Assembly: GCA_965661945.1 (NCBI GenBank)
Contig: CBFIFP010000006.1
Location: forward strand, 62,001 to 126,000
Reading direction: 5' to 3'
From: JAJRPT01 sp965661945
GTDB lineage: Bacteria > Bacteroidota > Ignavibacteria > Kapaibacteriales > UBA2268
DNA length: 64,000 nucleotides
The position numbers and the translations under genes were made by a program. Each line of letters begins with the position of its first letter. Position 1 is the stretch's first letter. Positions 22,301 to 30,403 of the stretch are shown in pieces. The notes beneath the pieces are model-generated. The model was not told the origin of the DNA and made no database searches. It saw nothing but the letters and a program-made list of their open reading frames with translations.

Positions 22301-22906
22301 ATTGATATGTATAAAGAAGGTGCGGCATTCCGTGGCTTGTTAAATAGTTTTGCTGTTCTTGCTTCAAAAGCATTGCAATATGGTATTCCTCTTGATGAGC
22401 TTGTTGATTCATTTACCTTTACAAGATTTGAGCCATCTGGAATGGTTCAGGGACACGAGGCAATCAAAAATTCTACTTCTATTTTGGATTATGTATTCCG
22501 CACTCTTGGGTATGATTATCTTGATAGAAAAGATTTTGTGCATATCACTGCTATTGATGAAGTTCCGGGAACACCTCTTGAATCTGAAAATAACTACAGA
22601 ACTGAGCAATTAGAGGATAGCCCAAAGGAAACAACACTTCGCACTCAGGAACTACCTCAACGCGACGAAAGAGACATCATTAGTGTAACAAAAAACCAAA
22701 CTAATCTTGACCTTGAGCCAGTAAAATCTACTGATATTGGAGGAGTAGCGGCTTCGGACAAGAAACTACAATTGAAAGTAAACGACTCAATGAAATCACT
22801 CGGTTTCACTGGTGAACAATGCACAAGTTGTGGTTCTCTTAGAGTTAAGCAAAACGGAAGTTGCACAGTCTGCGTTGACTGCGGCACAACGAGTGGTTGT
22901 TCTTAA
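19367..22906 (+). CDS. nrdJ: adenosylcobalamin-dependent (class II) ribonucleotide reductase
   Basis: The 1179-residue enzyme reduces ribonucleotides to deoxyribonucleotides using B12 as radical source. Landmarks: NSPQWFNTG early; FGSGTGSNFSQLRG with the substrate loop; NPCSEYMFLDDTACNLASLNL around residue 455 (active-site Cys and Glu); APTGTIGLVMDCDTTGIEPD near 650. The C-terminal zinc-ribbon tail has paired cysteines (CTSCGSL... CTVCVDCGTTSGC) that re-reduce the active site. GGAG lies 7 bases before the ATG. It is a single-gene unit with its own terminator. No NrdAB or NrdD gene is visible in this window. Confidence 0.97.
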   Translation: MKISRKFTKEGSSPYQQFTYTNRSSVLKNSDGSTVFELHDIEVPSQWSQIATDVLAQKYFRKTGVPQFDKSGKKVLDETGKQVLGSEKSIKQVVHRLAGTWRHWGEENGYFSSKDDAQVFYDEIAYMLLNQMCAPNSPQWFNTGLNWAYGITGSKQGHYYVDPETGKVQKSKDAYTRPQPHACFIQSVNDDMLNEGGIFDLATREARIFKFGSGTGSNFSQLRGKGEKLSGGGVSSGLMSFLKIFDRAAGAIKSGGTTRRAAKMVVVDIDHPDVEEFITWKAREEEKVAALVAGSKVSAKFLQAILEEAVNNGADVQENKELKILVQKALNRGIPLNYIDRTLDLVGQGFTSIDFEIFDTHYESEAYNTVSGQNANNSVRVTNDFMRAVENDEMWELKNRTDGAVCKQVRAKDLWEKINLSAWKSADPGLQFDSTINEWHTCPNSGRINASNPCSEYMFLDDTACNLASLNLIKFYDEETGQFLVEEYRHGIRLWTIVLEISVLMAQFPSKQVAELSYDFRTLGLGYANLGSLLMVNGIAYDSKEALSITGALTSILCGESYATSAEMASELGAFPKYDLNKDSMLRVIRNHRRAAYNSKPNEYEGLTIRPMGINPLYTPNYMLSAAQEVWDNALTLGEKYGYRNAQVTVIAPTGTIGLVMDCDTTGIEPDFAIIKYKKLSGGGYFKIVNQSVRKALVKLGYTEGQIEEIEKYSKGHGTLIGCPDINKKSLKAKGFTDEKLEAIEKQLDDVFDITFAFNKWSLGEDFLKEIGISSDLYNAPNFNLLREIGFTDTQIDSANDYICGTMMLEGAPHLKDYHLPIFDCANKCGKKGERYIGYMAHVRIMAAAQPFISGAISKTVNMPANASVAEVGEVYLKSWKYMIKANALYRDGSKLSQPLNSANYDGLDEIIALGDEETLNELYGAKEIHEVIEERIEAKRRRLPKKRNGIIREATVGGHKVYVRTGEYENGDLGEVFIDMYKEGAAFRGLLNSFAVLASKALQYGIPLDELVDSFTFTRFEPSGMVQGHEAIKNSTSILDYVFRTLGYDYLDRKDFVHITAIDEVPGTPLESENNYRTEQLEDSPKETTLRTQELPQRDERDIISVTKNQTNLDLEPVKSTDIGGVAASDKKLQLKVNDSMKSLGFTGEQCTSCGSLRVKQNGSCTVCVDCGTTSGCS

Positions 22907-22932
22907 CAATTGTTTGATTTAATTTATATTTT

Positions 22933-22957
22933 AAAGCCCTCTTATGAGGGCTTTTTG
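22933..22957 (+). terminator. nrdJ terminator
   Basis: Perfect AAAGCCCTC / GAGGGCTTT stem with a TTAT loop and a T tract. Confidence 0.93.
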
Positions 22958-23126
22958 TTAAGTGAAAAATTAGAATTTCTTCGCTGTATTCTTCTTTTCT
23001 TTTTGTTACCCAAACCCTTAATTTTGCGGAGTTGTGATTTGTCTTTTTTGTTCTATGCTTATAATATTAACAATTGTGAAGTTTAAAAATATTATTAAAA
23101 AATTTATTTGGTTTCCATATTTTCCA

Positions 23127-23134
23127 TAATTTTG
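23127..23134 (+). promoter_or_regulatory. -7 box placing the TSS at the glycosyltransferase ATG
   Basis: TAATTTTG ends only 4 bases before the ATG at 23139, so transcription would start at or next to the A of ATG (leaderless). A TTTG lies 16 bases upstream of the box; ATTTA lies at the more usual 20. Confidence 0.6.
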
Positions 23135-23138
23135 CATT

Positions 23139-24791
23139 ATGATAAAAGAAAATAAACATTTAATTATAATAATATTATTGTCGTTAATATTCTTTATTCC
23201 ATTTTTAGGAAGAGTTCATCTCTTCGATTGGGATGAGATAAACTTTGCTGAGTCAGCAAGAGAAATGGTTGTAACTGGTAATTACTCTAAAGTTATGATT
23301 AACTATGAACCATTTCACGAGAAACCCCCTCTTTTTATTTGGCTGCAAGCAATATCAATGAACGTTTTTGGAATTAATGAATTTGCTGCCAGATTTCCAA
23401 ATGCAATCATAGGTTTATTCAGTTTAGTATTTATTTTTTATCAAGGTAGAAAAATAAAAAATAGTCAATTTGGTTTTTTGTGGGCAATAATCTATTTTGG
23501 TTCATTTTTACCATTCTTCTATTTCAAATCTGGCATAATTGACCCATTATTTAATTTGTTTATATTTTCTGCATTAATATATTATTATAACTATTTAATG
23601 AAAAATGGGTTATCGCAAAAATCAGAAATTCAAAAACTGAGGTATGAGTTTTATATTATAACAAGTCTTCTTTCACTAGCTGTATTAACTAAAGGACCAG
23701 TTGCAATAATTCTTTTTTCTTTAACATCAATGATTTTTTTGATTTTAAATAAAAACTATAAAAAGATTTATTCGATTGTAGGAATCTCAATATTATCAAT
23801 AATACCCTATTTGGTTTGGTATTTTATTGCATTTGGAATTAGTGGAGAAGTGATTATTAAGTTTTTCCATTATCATTTAAGATTACTAACAACTGGCGAT
23901 GCAGGACACTCAGGACCTTTTTATTATCACTTTATAGTGGTTTTATTTGGTGTGTTTCCAGCTTCATTTTTTGCAATTCCGATATTTAAAAATATAAATA
24001 AACAAGAAAAAAACTCACTGATAGTTTTGAATGTAATTTTAATATTGGTAGTTTTAGTTCTTTTTGGAATTGTTAAAACTAAAATTATTCATTACTCATC
24101 ATTAGCATATTTTCCTATAACATTTTTAGCTGCAAATTACCTTTTTAGAAAAATAAATCTAAAACAAAAACTCAATAAAACATTAGAAATATTTTTTATT
24201 GGTGGGCTTATAGTATTTGGACTTTTGTTTATACTATTCCCTCTTATAATGTTAAATATAGAAAGCTTAATTCATTTAGTAAAAGATTCGTTTACTCAAG
24301 AGATATTACTTTCCGATGTGAATTGGGGTGGCTATGAAAAGGTCTCAGGTATTCTACTTTTGGGAACTTGTATAATATATTTATTTGTAAAAGAGTTTAG
24401 TTTGTATAGAGCGATAATTATAACTTATTTTCTAATTGCTTTAAGTACGAACTTATTTTTGATACTTACGGCTCCTAAAGTTGAAGGACATACCCAAAGA
24501 GCTGTAATCGAGTTTTGCGAAGAAAAATCATTGGAAAATGCTATAATCCAACCATTATCATTCAAGAGTTATTCACATTATTTTTATGGAAAAGTAAAGT
24601 TAGAAAATAAAATTAAAGGAATTAAAAATTCAGAACTTGCTAGTTATCTATTAAATAATGAAATTGAACCAAACGTATATTTTATAGTAAAATCAAATAA
24701 ATATAAGAAATATAAAGATTATAATCTTGATTCATTATATAAAAAAAATGGATTTATATTTTTAAGAAAACAAACGGTTAATAAAAATTGA
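23139..24791 (+). CDS. ArnT/PMT-like GT-C membrane glycosyltransferase
   Basis: The 550-residue protein has about ten hydrophobic segments. The first periplasmic loop carries the acidic motif FDWDEINFAESAREM and HEKPPLFIWLQA, typical of family 39/ArnT-like glycosyltransferases that take sugars from polyprenyl-phosphate donors on the outer face of the inner membrane. The acceptor (lipid A, protein or another glycan) is unknown. No Shine-Dalgarno sequence is present. It stands alone between nrdJ and a lipoprotein gene. Confidence 0.85.
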   Translation: MIKENKHLIIIILLSLIFFIPFLGRVHLFDWDEINFAESAREMVVTGNYSKVMINYEPFHEKPPLFIWLQAISMNVFGINEFAARFPNAIIGLFSLVFIFYQGRKIKNSQFGFLWAIIYFGSFLPFFYFKSGIIDPLFNLFIFSALIYYYNYLMKNGLSQKSEIQKLRYEFYIITSLLSLAVLTKGPVAIILFSLTSMIFLILNKNYKKIYSIVGISILSIIPYLVWYFIAFGISGEVIIKFFHYHLRLLTTGDAGHSGPFYYHFIVVLFGVFPASFFAIPIFKNINKQEKNSLIVLNVILILVVLVLFGIVKTKIIHYSSLAYFPITFLAANYLFRKINLKQKLNKTLEIFFIGGLIVFGLLFILFPLIMLNIESLIHLVKDSFTQEILLSDVNWGGYEKVSGILLLGTCIIYLFVKEFSLYRAIIITYFLIALSTNLFLILTAPKVEGHTQRAVIEFCEEKSLENAIIQPLSFKSYSHYFYGKVKLENKIKGIKNSELASYLLNNEIEPNVYFIVKSNKYKKYKDYNLDSLYKKNGFIFLRKQTVNKN

Positions 24792-24926
24792 ATAATCAAG
24801 TGAATAATCAAGTATGATAAATGTAAACTTAATAAACAATAAAAAGAGTATGTAAAACGTTTTATATATTAAGTTTTAGAATACTTTTAAAATTTGAATA
24901 ATTAAAAATAAATAACTTAGAGTTAA

Positions 24927-25982
24927 ATGAAAGATTGTGATATAAATAAAAAGTTTAATTGCTCGCCTTATGTGAAATATATTTTTTTCGCATTTGTTCT
25001 TGTGCTTGCTATGATGAGTTGTAAGCAAGAGGTTAGAGTAGAAAATGATGATTTTTTTAGTGATGCTGTTATGTTAATCGAAAATGAATTTGACAGCAAA
25101 ATAATAGACAGAAATACTGGAAATCTAATCACAAATGATTTATTTGAAAATAATTCACAAAGAGTCCAAACGAATGTAGATAAAGTCTATTCTTATCAGA
25201 ACGAGTTATATTTTTTGCTAAAATCTGAAAATAAAATAAAAGTTTACAACCAAACTAACTTTATGTTTGTTACAGAATACGACTTTAATGGAATAGGCGA
25301 AGTATCTGATATTGCATTTCCAAATGTTTCAAATTTTTATGTAACTCTTTCCGATAAAAACGAAGTATTGGTAGTAGATAGAATTAATCAAAAATTATCA
25401 CAATTCTATATTCCTGTAGATAATAATCCCAAAGGGATACATTTTGTAGGTAACTTAGTTTTTGTCAGCTGCGAAAACAGTATAAATATTATCAGGACAG
25501 GTACAAAAGAGGTAATAAAAAAAATAGTTATTCAGGGTAGGTCTCTTCTTTTTAGTAATGATTTGAGTAATGAAAGTTTAATAGTTATATCGGAAGAAAA
25601 TACAAATTATTATCTAACATACTTTTCATTGGTGGATTTTTCAGAATTAACAAAAACACAATTAACATCAGAATTCCTTGAAACAGAAGAACAATTGATA
25701 GTTAATCAAATCGCAATCGTAAATAATGATCTAGAATACTCTTGGCTCGGGACCTCAGTGGGTCTATTTCGTATCGATTTAAGAAATCAAGGTGTTTATA
25801 CGTTCATGTCTGAAAGAAAAGAAAATATAAAAAATATATATTTTGAGCCAATTTCAAACAGAATATTGATATTATCAAATAGAAATGGTAACAATGATTA
25901 CATAATTGCTAACTCCAGAACTGGAGTATATATGAAATATACGCCACTTTCAACTAATGCTAAACTAATTTTTCCGCTTTAA
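24927..25982 (+). CDS. beta-propeller lipoprotein, partner of the downstream phosphatase
   Basis: The 351-residue protein has a lipoprotein signal after an unusually long n-region: hydrophobic FFAFVLVLAMMSC with the lipobox Cys at about 32. The body contains YVTN/WD-like strands (KVYSYQNELYFLL, VSDIAFPNVSNFYVTLS, NEVLVVDRINQKLSQF), suggesting a seven-bladed propeller. The stop TAA directly abuts the ATG of the SpoIIE-type phosphatase gene, so they form an operon and are probably translationally coupled. It may act as a periplasmic or outer-membrane sensor, but this is inferred from position only. Confidence 0.7.
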   Translation: MKDCDINKKFNCSPYVKYIFFAFVLVLAMMSCKQEVRVENDDFFSDAVMLIENEFDSKIIDRNTGNLITNDLFENNSQRVQTNVDKVYSYQNELYFLLKSENKIKVYNQTNFMFVTEYDFNGIGEVSDIAFPNVSNFYVTLSDKNEVLVVDRINQKLSQFYIPVDNNPKGIHFVGNLVFVSCENSINIIRTGTKEVIKKIVIQGRSLLFSNDLSNESLIVISEENTNYYLTYFSLVDFSELTKTQLTSEFLETEEQLIVNQIAIVNNDLEYSWLGTSVGLFRIDLRNQGVYTFMSERKENIKNIYFEPISNRILILSNRNGNNDYIIANSRTGVYMKYTPLSTNAKLIFPL

Positions 25983-27650
25983 ATGAAAAGAGAACATATT
26001 TCAATAAACCTTAAATCAATACTCGACTTAAGCGCAAAACTAAATAAAAGTGTTGATATAAATTTAATATTAAACTCTACTTTACTTTCTATTATGGGTA
26101 AATTGGGTATTTCACGAACCGCAATTTTCTATTTGGAAGGAAATAAATTTAAAATATTAATAAAAAAAGGGAAATGTGAACTTACACAAGTTCCATATTT
26201 TAAAATTGATAGTCTTAAAGAAATCTCAAATGCTAATGAAAGCGAAAAATTACTTGCAAATTGTAACTATAAATATATCTTGCCAATTTTTGTAGCTGAA
26301 AACTTAGAATATATTATTGCTCTAAGCCCAAGTTTGATTTATCCAGATATAAAAGAAGAAGAAATTGAATATTTAAATTTACTTACAAATATATCTTCTA
26401 TTGCATTACAAAATGCTAAAAACTTTCAACATCTTGATATACAGAAAAATAAAGCTGAAAGAAAAAATATTTTATTAGAAAATTTATTCCAAAATGCTAG
26501 GTTCTTTTTCTCATATTTCCAAAAAGATGAAATTCTAAATATATTGTCATATAACTTAATGGGGCAATTGCTAATAAATAAATTTGCAGTAATATTATAT
26601 AATGAAAACAATGTACTCTATCACGCAAAAAATAAACTTTATCGTCCAATTTCTCTTGATTCATTGAATTACCTTATAAAACTTAATAAAACGAATAATA
26701 CATTTCAATTAGATGACTTAAGAGTAAGAGAAGAATTAGAACTAAATGAAATTGAATTAATTAATCCGTTGATATTTAAAGGCGAAGTTAAAGGATTAAT
26801 CTTAATAAGTAAAAGTATGTCTAATAAAGATTTTCTGGAAGAAGATTTACTTTTTGTTGAATATTTAGGAAATACAGCAATTGCTGCACTTGAAAACGAA
26901 AGACTATTTAAAGAAGAATTAAAAAAGAAACAATTAGAATCAGAACTCGGGCTTGCTCTCGATATTCAAAAGGGTTTGTTTCCAAAATCTGATATCAAAT
27001 TAGATAAATATGAAATATTAGGCAAAAGCATACCCTCGAAGCAAGTTGGAGGAGATTATTACGACCATATAAAAATGACAGATGACTCGTTTTTCCTTTT
27101 GATTGCAGATGTATCAGGAAAAGGAATGCCAGCGGCAATGATAATGGCTAATCTTCAAGCAGCTATAAGAGTTTTAGTAAAATTAAATTTACCTTTGATT
27201 GATATAATTTCTACTTTAAATTATATTGTTCATTCAAATACGGAATCAGATAAATTTATAACATTTTTCGGCGGTATTTTAAATACAAAAGATAACACTT
27301 TTGAATACATAAATGCTGGGCACAATCCACCTTACTTACTCAGAGATAGAAGTATAAAAGAACTTGATAAAGGTGGAGTATTTTTGGGACTTCTTGAAAC
27401 AACATTCCCTTATGAATCAGAGAAAATACAATTACAAAAAGGTGATTCGATTCTGCTTTATACTGATGGCATAACTGAAGCACAAAACTATGACTACCAA
27501 GAGTTTGATACAGAAAGACTAAAAGATATATTAATTAAAAACCAAGATAAATCTATGCTTTTAGAAGAAATTATAACAGCTGTAAAGCTATTTTCTTATG
27601 GTTCTGTTCAACAAGATGATATTACTCTATCGTTGCTAAATTATTGTTAA
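25983..27650 (+). CDS. GAF-domain SpoIIE-type (PP2C) serine phosphatase
   Basis: The 555-residue protein has two GAF-like regions (about residues 15-145 and 170-300), then a short coiled linker (ELKKKQLESELGLALDIQKG). An RsbU/SpoIIE catalytic domain follows, with metal-binding motifs VGGDYYDH, IADVSGKGMPAAM, INAGHNPPYL, LLYTDGITEAQ and the final QQDDITLSLL. Such enzymes dephosphorylate anti-sigma antagonists or similar partners in response to GAF ligands. No signal peptide or membrane segment is present. No cognate STAS or anti-sigma gene is adjacent. Confidence 0.92.
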   Translation: MKREHISINLKSILDLSAKLNKSVDINLILNSTLLSIMGKLGISRTAIFYLEGNKFKILIKKGKCELTQVPYFKIDSLKEISNANESEKLLANCNYKYILPIFVAENLEYIIALSPSLIYPDIKEEEIEYLNLLTNISSIALQNAKNFQHLDIQKNKAERKNILLENLFQNARFFFSYFQKDEILNILSYNLMGQLLINKFAVILYNENNVLYHAKNKLYRPISLDSLNYLIKLNKTNNTFQLDDLRVREELELNEIELINPLIFKGEVKGLILISKSMSNKDFLEEDLLFVEYLGNTAIAALENERLFKEELKKKQLESELGLALDIQKGLFPKSDIKLDKYEILGKSIPSKQVGGDYYDHIKMTDDSFFLLIADVSGKGMPAAMIMANLQAAIRVLVKLNLPLIDIISTLNYIVHSNTESDKFITFFGGILNTKDNTFEYINAGHNPPYLLRDRSIKELDKGGVFLGLLETTFPYESEKIQLQKGDSILLYTDGITEAQNYDYQEFDTERLKDILIKNQDKSMLLEEIITAVKLFSYGSVQQDDITLSLLNYC

Positions 27651-27673
27651 ATTTTAAATAAAATAATACTAAA

Positions 27674-28039
27674 ATGGAAATTATAAAAATTAACCCACTA
27701 AAAAAATCAGAATCAATAAATGAAATATGGTCACCGAAAATAATTGGTGAACTCAATAACCAACAAGTTAAAATAACAAATATTGAAGGTGAGTTTGTAT
27801 GGCATAAACATGAAAATGAAGATGAATTATTTTATGTTTTAGATGGTTCATTTGAAATGCATTTACGCGATAGAATAATTGAGGTATTTACCGGAGAGTT
27901 AATTATTATACCAAAAGGAGTGGAACATAAACCAGTGGCTACAAATCGAGCAACAATAATGTTATTCGAGCCGAAAACAACTATTAACACCTGTAATCAA
28001 ATTAATGATTTTACAAAATATGACCTAGACCTTGCATAA
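27674..28039 (+). CDS. small cupin-domain protein
   Basis: The 121-residue single-domain cupin has motif 1 WHKHENEDELFYVLDG (two His and a Glu as metal ligands) and motif 2 GELIIIPKGVEHKPV. The family includes sugar isomerases and small-molecule binding proteins; the substrate cannot be named. It follows the phosphatase gene by 23 bases and may share its transcript. No Shine-Dalgarno sequence. Confidence 0.88.
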   Translation: MEIIKINPLKKSESINEIWSPKIIGELNNQQVKITNIEGEFVWHKHENEDELFYVLDGSFEMHLRDRIIEVFTGELIIIPKGVEHKPVATNRATIMLFEPKTTINTCNQINDFTKYDLDLA

Positions 28040-28146
28040 ATCAAAATAATAAATAGACATAATCTTTTATTAATTTAATATTGTAATATTTAATAAATAA
28101 CCGACAAACCAATATAAACTATAATATTTTTATTAAATTTGAATTT

Positions 28147-28154
28147 TAATTTTG
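28147..28154 (+). promoter_or_regulatory. -7 box of a near-leaderless tgt promoter
   Basis: TAATTTTG ends 6 bases before the ATG at 28161. A TTG codon at 28152 lies inside this box and so cannot be the start. No obvious -33 TTTG. Confidence 0.6.
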
Positions 28155-28160
28155 ACAATT

Positions 28161-29306
28161 ATGAATAATTTTAATCTTTTAAAAACTGACAATAATTCAA
28201 AAGCAAGAGCAGGAATATTAAAAACTGATCATTCCGAAATAGAAACTCCAATTTTTATGCCTGTTGGTACTTTAGGAACAGTTAAAGCAATAGAACAACA
28301 ATTTTTAAATGAAATTGATACAAGAATAATATTAGGAAACACTTATCATTTATATTTAAGACCAGGAAACGAAGTAATAAAACATTTTGGTGGTCTTCAT
28401 AAATTTATTAATTGGGACAAATCTATTCTTACTGATAGCGGAGGGTATCAGGTATTTTCTTTGCAAGACATTAGAAAAATTGATGAAAATGGAGTAAAAT
28501 TCAAATCTCATATTGATGGTTCTTATCATTATTTTACTCCTGAATCAGTGATAGAAACCCAAAGAATACTTGGCTCCGATATTATGATGGTCCTTGATGA
28601 ATGTGTGCCATATCCTTCGGAACATAAATATGTTAAAAATTCGATAGAACTATCATTAAAATGGGCAAAGGAATGCAAACAATATTGGCAAGAGAAAGGT
28701 CCGCTATGGGGGCATAACCAAATGCTTTTTGGAATAACCCAAGGAGGAACTTATAAAGATTTAAGAAAGGAATACATTGAGCGCCTCATTGAAATTGAAT
28801 TTGATAATTACGCAATTGGTGGTTTATCAGTTGGAGAACCTGCCGAAGTTATTTATGATTTTGCTGATTTTTCCACTGATTATTTACCCCAAGATAGAGC
28901 AAGATATCTTATGGGAGTAGGTACTCCAGAAAATCTTTTAGAATGTATAGAGCGTGGGATTGATATGTTTGACTGTGTTATGCCAACCCGAAATGCTCGA
29001 AATGGACAAATATTTACTACTCGTGGAAAAATTAATATTAGAAATAAAAAGCATCAATTATCTGATGAAGCTATAGACCCTGGATTAGATATTCCCACTT
29101 CGCAGAACTTCACTCTCGGATATTTGAGACACCTTTTTATTGCTAATGAAACTCTTGGTTTAATAATTGCAAGTAAACAAAATATAGCGTTTTATCTTTG
29201 GCTGACAAAGCAAGCTAGAAATCATATTATTGAAGGTGATTTTACTTCTTGGAAAAAATCATTTTTAGAAAAATATAACTCTGAGAAATATATCTCGGAT
29301 AAATAA
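28161..29306 (+). CDS. tgt: tRNA-guanine transglycosylase
   Basis: The 381-residue enzyme exchanges G34 for preQ1 (or queuine) in GUN-anticodon tRNAs. It has TPIFMPVGTLGTVKA, the substrate pocket LTDSGGYQVFSL (acid-base Asp), YAIGGLSVGEP and FDCVMPTRNARNG (nucleophile Asp). The usual C-terminal zinc motif CxCxxC...H is changed: the three cysteine positions read L, I and S in PGLDIPTSQNF, while the His of YLRHLF remains. The loss of zinc ligands may be shared with other Bacteroidota enzymes. ATG 28161 is preferred over the upstream TTG. Confidence 0.95.
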   Translation: MNNFNLLKTDNNSKARAGILKTDHSEIETPIFMPVGTLGTVKAIEQQFLNEIDTRIILGNTYHLYLRPGNEVIKHFGGLHKFINWDKSILTDSGGYQVFSLQDIRKIDENGVKFKSHIDGSYHYFTPESVIETQRILGSDIMMVLDECVPYPSEHKYVKNSIELSLKWAKECKQYWQEKGPLWGHNQMLFGITQGGTYKDLRKEYIERLIEIEFDNYAIGGLSVGEPAEVIYDFADFSTDYLPQDRARYLMGVGTPENLLECIERGIDMFDCVMPTRNARNGQIFTTRGKINIRNKKHQLSDEAIDPGLDIPTSQNFTLGYLRHLFIANETLGLIIASKQNIAFYLWLTKQARNHIIEGDFTSWKKSFLEKYNSEKYISDK

Positions 29307-29381
29307 ATCTTTAGTTCTAAAACTTTGAAAATAAAAATAACTTTTTTATTTTTGACTTTTAAAATAAATTAAACACAAAAT

Positions 29382-30359
29382 ATGGCAAAATTAAAAGTTG
29401 GTGTAATTGGCACAGGACATCTTGGTAGAATACATACTATGCTTTGGTCAAAAAATAAAGATATAGACTTTGTTGGTATCTATGATTCCAATTTATCAAG
29501 AGCTGAAGAGATTGGAAAAGAATTCAACTGCAATTATTACAGTGAGTTGAATGAAATGATTGAAAACTGTGATGCGTTTACAATTTCTTCGCCAACTATA
29601 ACTCATTATGAAGTATCAAAGATATTATTGGAAAATAATAAACATTGTTTGATTGAAAAACCAATAACAGCTACTTATTCAGAGGCAGAAAAACTAATTA
29701 AATTAGCAAAAGAAAAAGATTTAATTGTCCAAGTTGGTCACGTAGAACGATTTAATCCTGCGATCGCTGCAATTAGAAATCAAGAAATAGCACCGTTGTT
29801 TATTGAAGCGCATCGGCTAAGTCAATTTAGACCAAGGGCAATTGATGTTAGTGTTATTCATGATTTGATGATACATGATATTGATATTGTTTTATCACTT
29901 ATAAAAAGCAAAGTAAGCAGAATTGATGCTAATGGAGTAGCGGTTTTAACAGATACTCCTGATATTTGCAACGCAAGATTAACGTTTGAGAATGGTGCTG
30001 TTGCAAATCTAACTGCTAGTAGAATATCAGCTAACCAAATGAGAAAAATGAGGATATTCCAAAATAATTCTTATATTTCATTGGATTTTGCTAAGCCAGA
30101 TGTTGAAATCTACAAGATTTATGAAACTGGAAATGAACCTGAAAATTATAAACCAACTACAATGTTAGGTTCTATCGAATCTGGATTAAAAAATAAAAAT
30201 ATATATTTTGAGAAACCTGATATTCCAGAGATAAATGCGATTTATGAAGAACATATTTCATTTGTTGACTCTATTCTTAATAAAAAGAATATTATGGTAA
30301 CTGCTTCTGAAGCTGCTGAGGCACTAAGAATAGCTGAAGAAATCTCCAAATTAATTTGA
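29382..30359 (+). CDS. Gfo/Idh/MocA-family NAD(P)-dependent oxidoreductase
   Basis: The 325-residue protein has the Rossmann motif VGVIGTGHLGRIH at the N-terminus and the family signature IEKPIT near residue 96. A HDLMIHDIDIVLSL segment in the C-terminal sheet domain contains the conserved catalytic His. Family members oxidise sugar or polyol hydroxyls; UDP-sugar 3-dehydrogenases of lipid A synthesis are one possibility, but no partner aminotransferase is adjacent. It ends at a strong bidirectional terminator shared with guaA. Confidence 0.88.
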   Translation: MAKLKVGVIGTGHLGRIHTMLWSKNKDIDFVGIYDSNLSRAEEIGKEFNCNYYSELNEMIENCDAFTISSPTITHYEVSKILLENNKHCLIEKPITATYSEAEKLIKLAKEKDLIVQVGHVERFNPAIAAIRNQEIAPLFIEAHRLSQFRPRAIDVSVIHDLMIHDIDIVLSLIKSKVSRIDANGVAVLTDTPDICNARLTFENGAVANLTASRISANQMRKMRIFQNNSYISLDFAKPDVEIYKIYETGNEPENYKPTTMLGSIESGLKNKNIYFEKPDIPEINAIYEEHISFVDSILNKKNIMVTASEAAEALRIAEEISKLI

Positions 30360-30393
30360 AAATAGCGAATAAATTATTTATTCGCTATTTTAA
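30359..30393. terminator. bidirectional terminator between the oxidoreductase and guaA
   Basis: Perfect 15-bp stem (AAAATAGCGAATAAA and its complement) with a TTA loop, T-rich on both strands, between convergent genes. It overlaps the last base of the oxidoreductase stop codon. Confidence 0.92.
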
Positions 30394-30403
30394 TATTTTT
30401 ATT

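Noticed and set aside
28152..28160. TTG start for tgt
   Set aside because: The codon lies inside the TAATTTTG promoter box; ATG 28161 begins the conserved protein.
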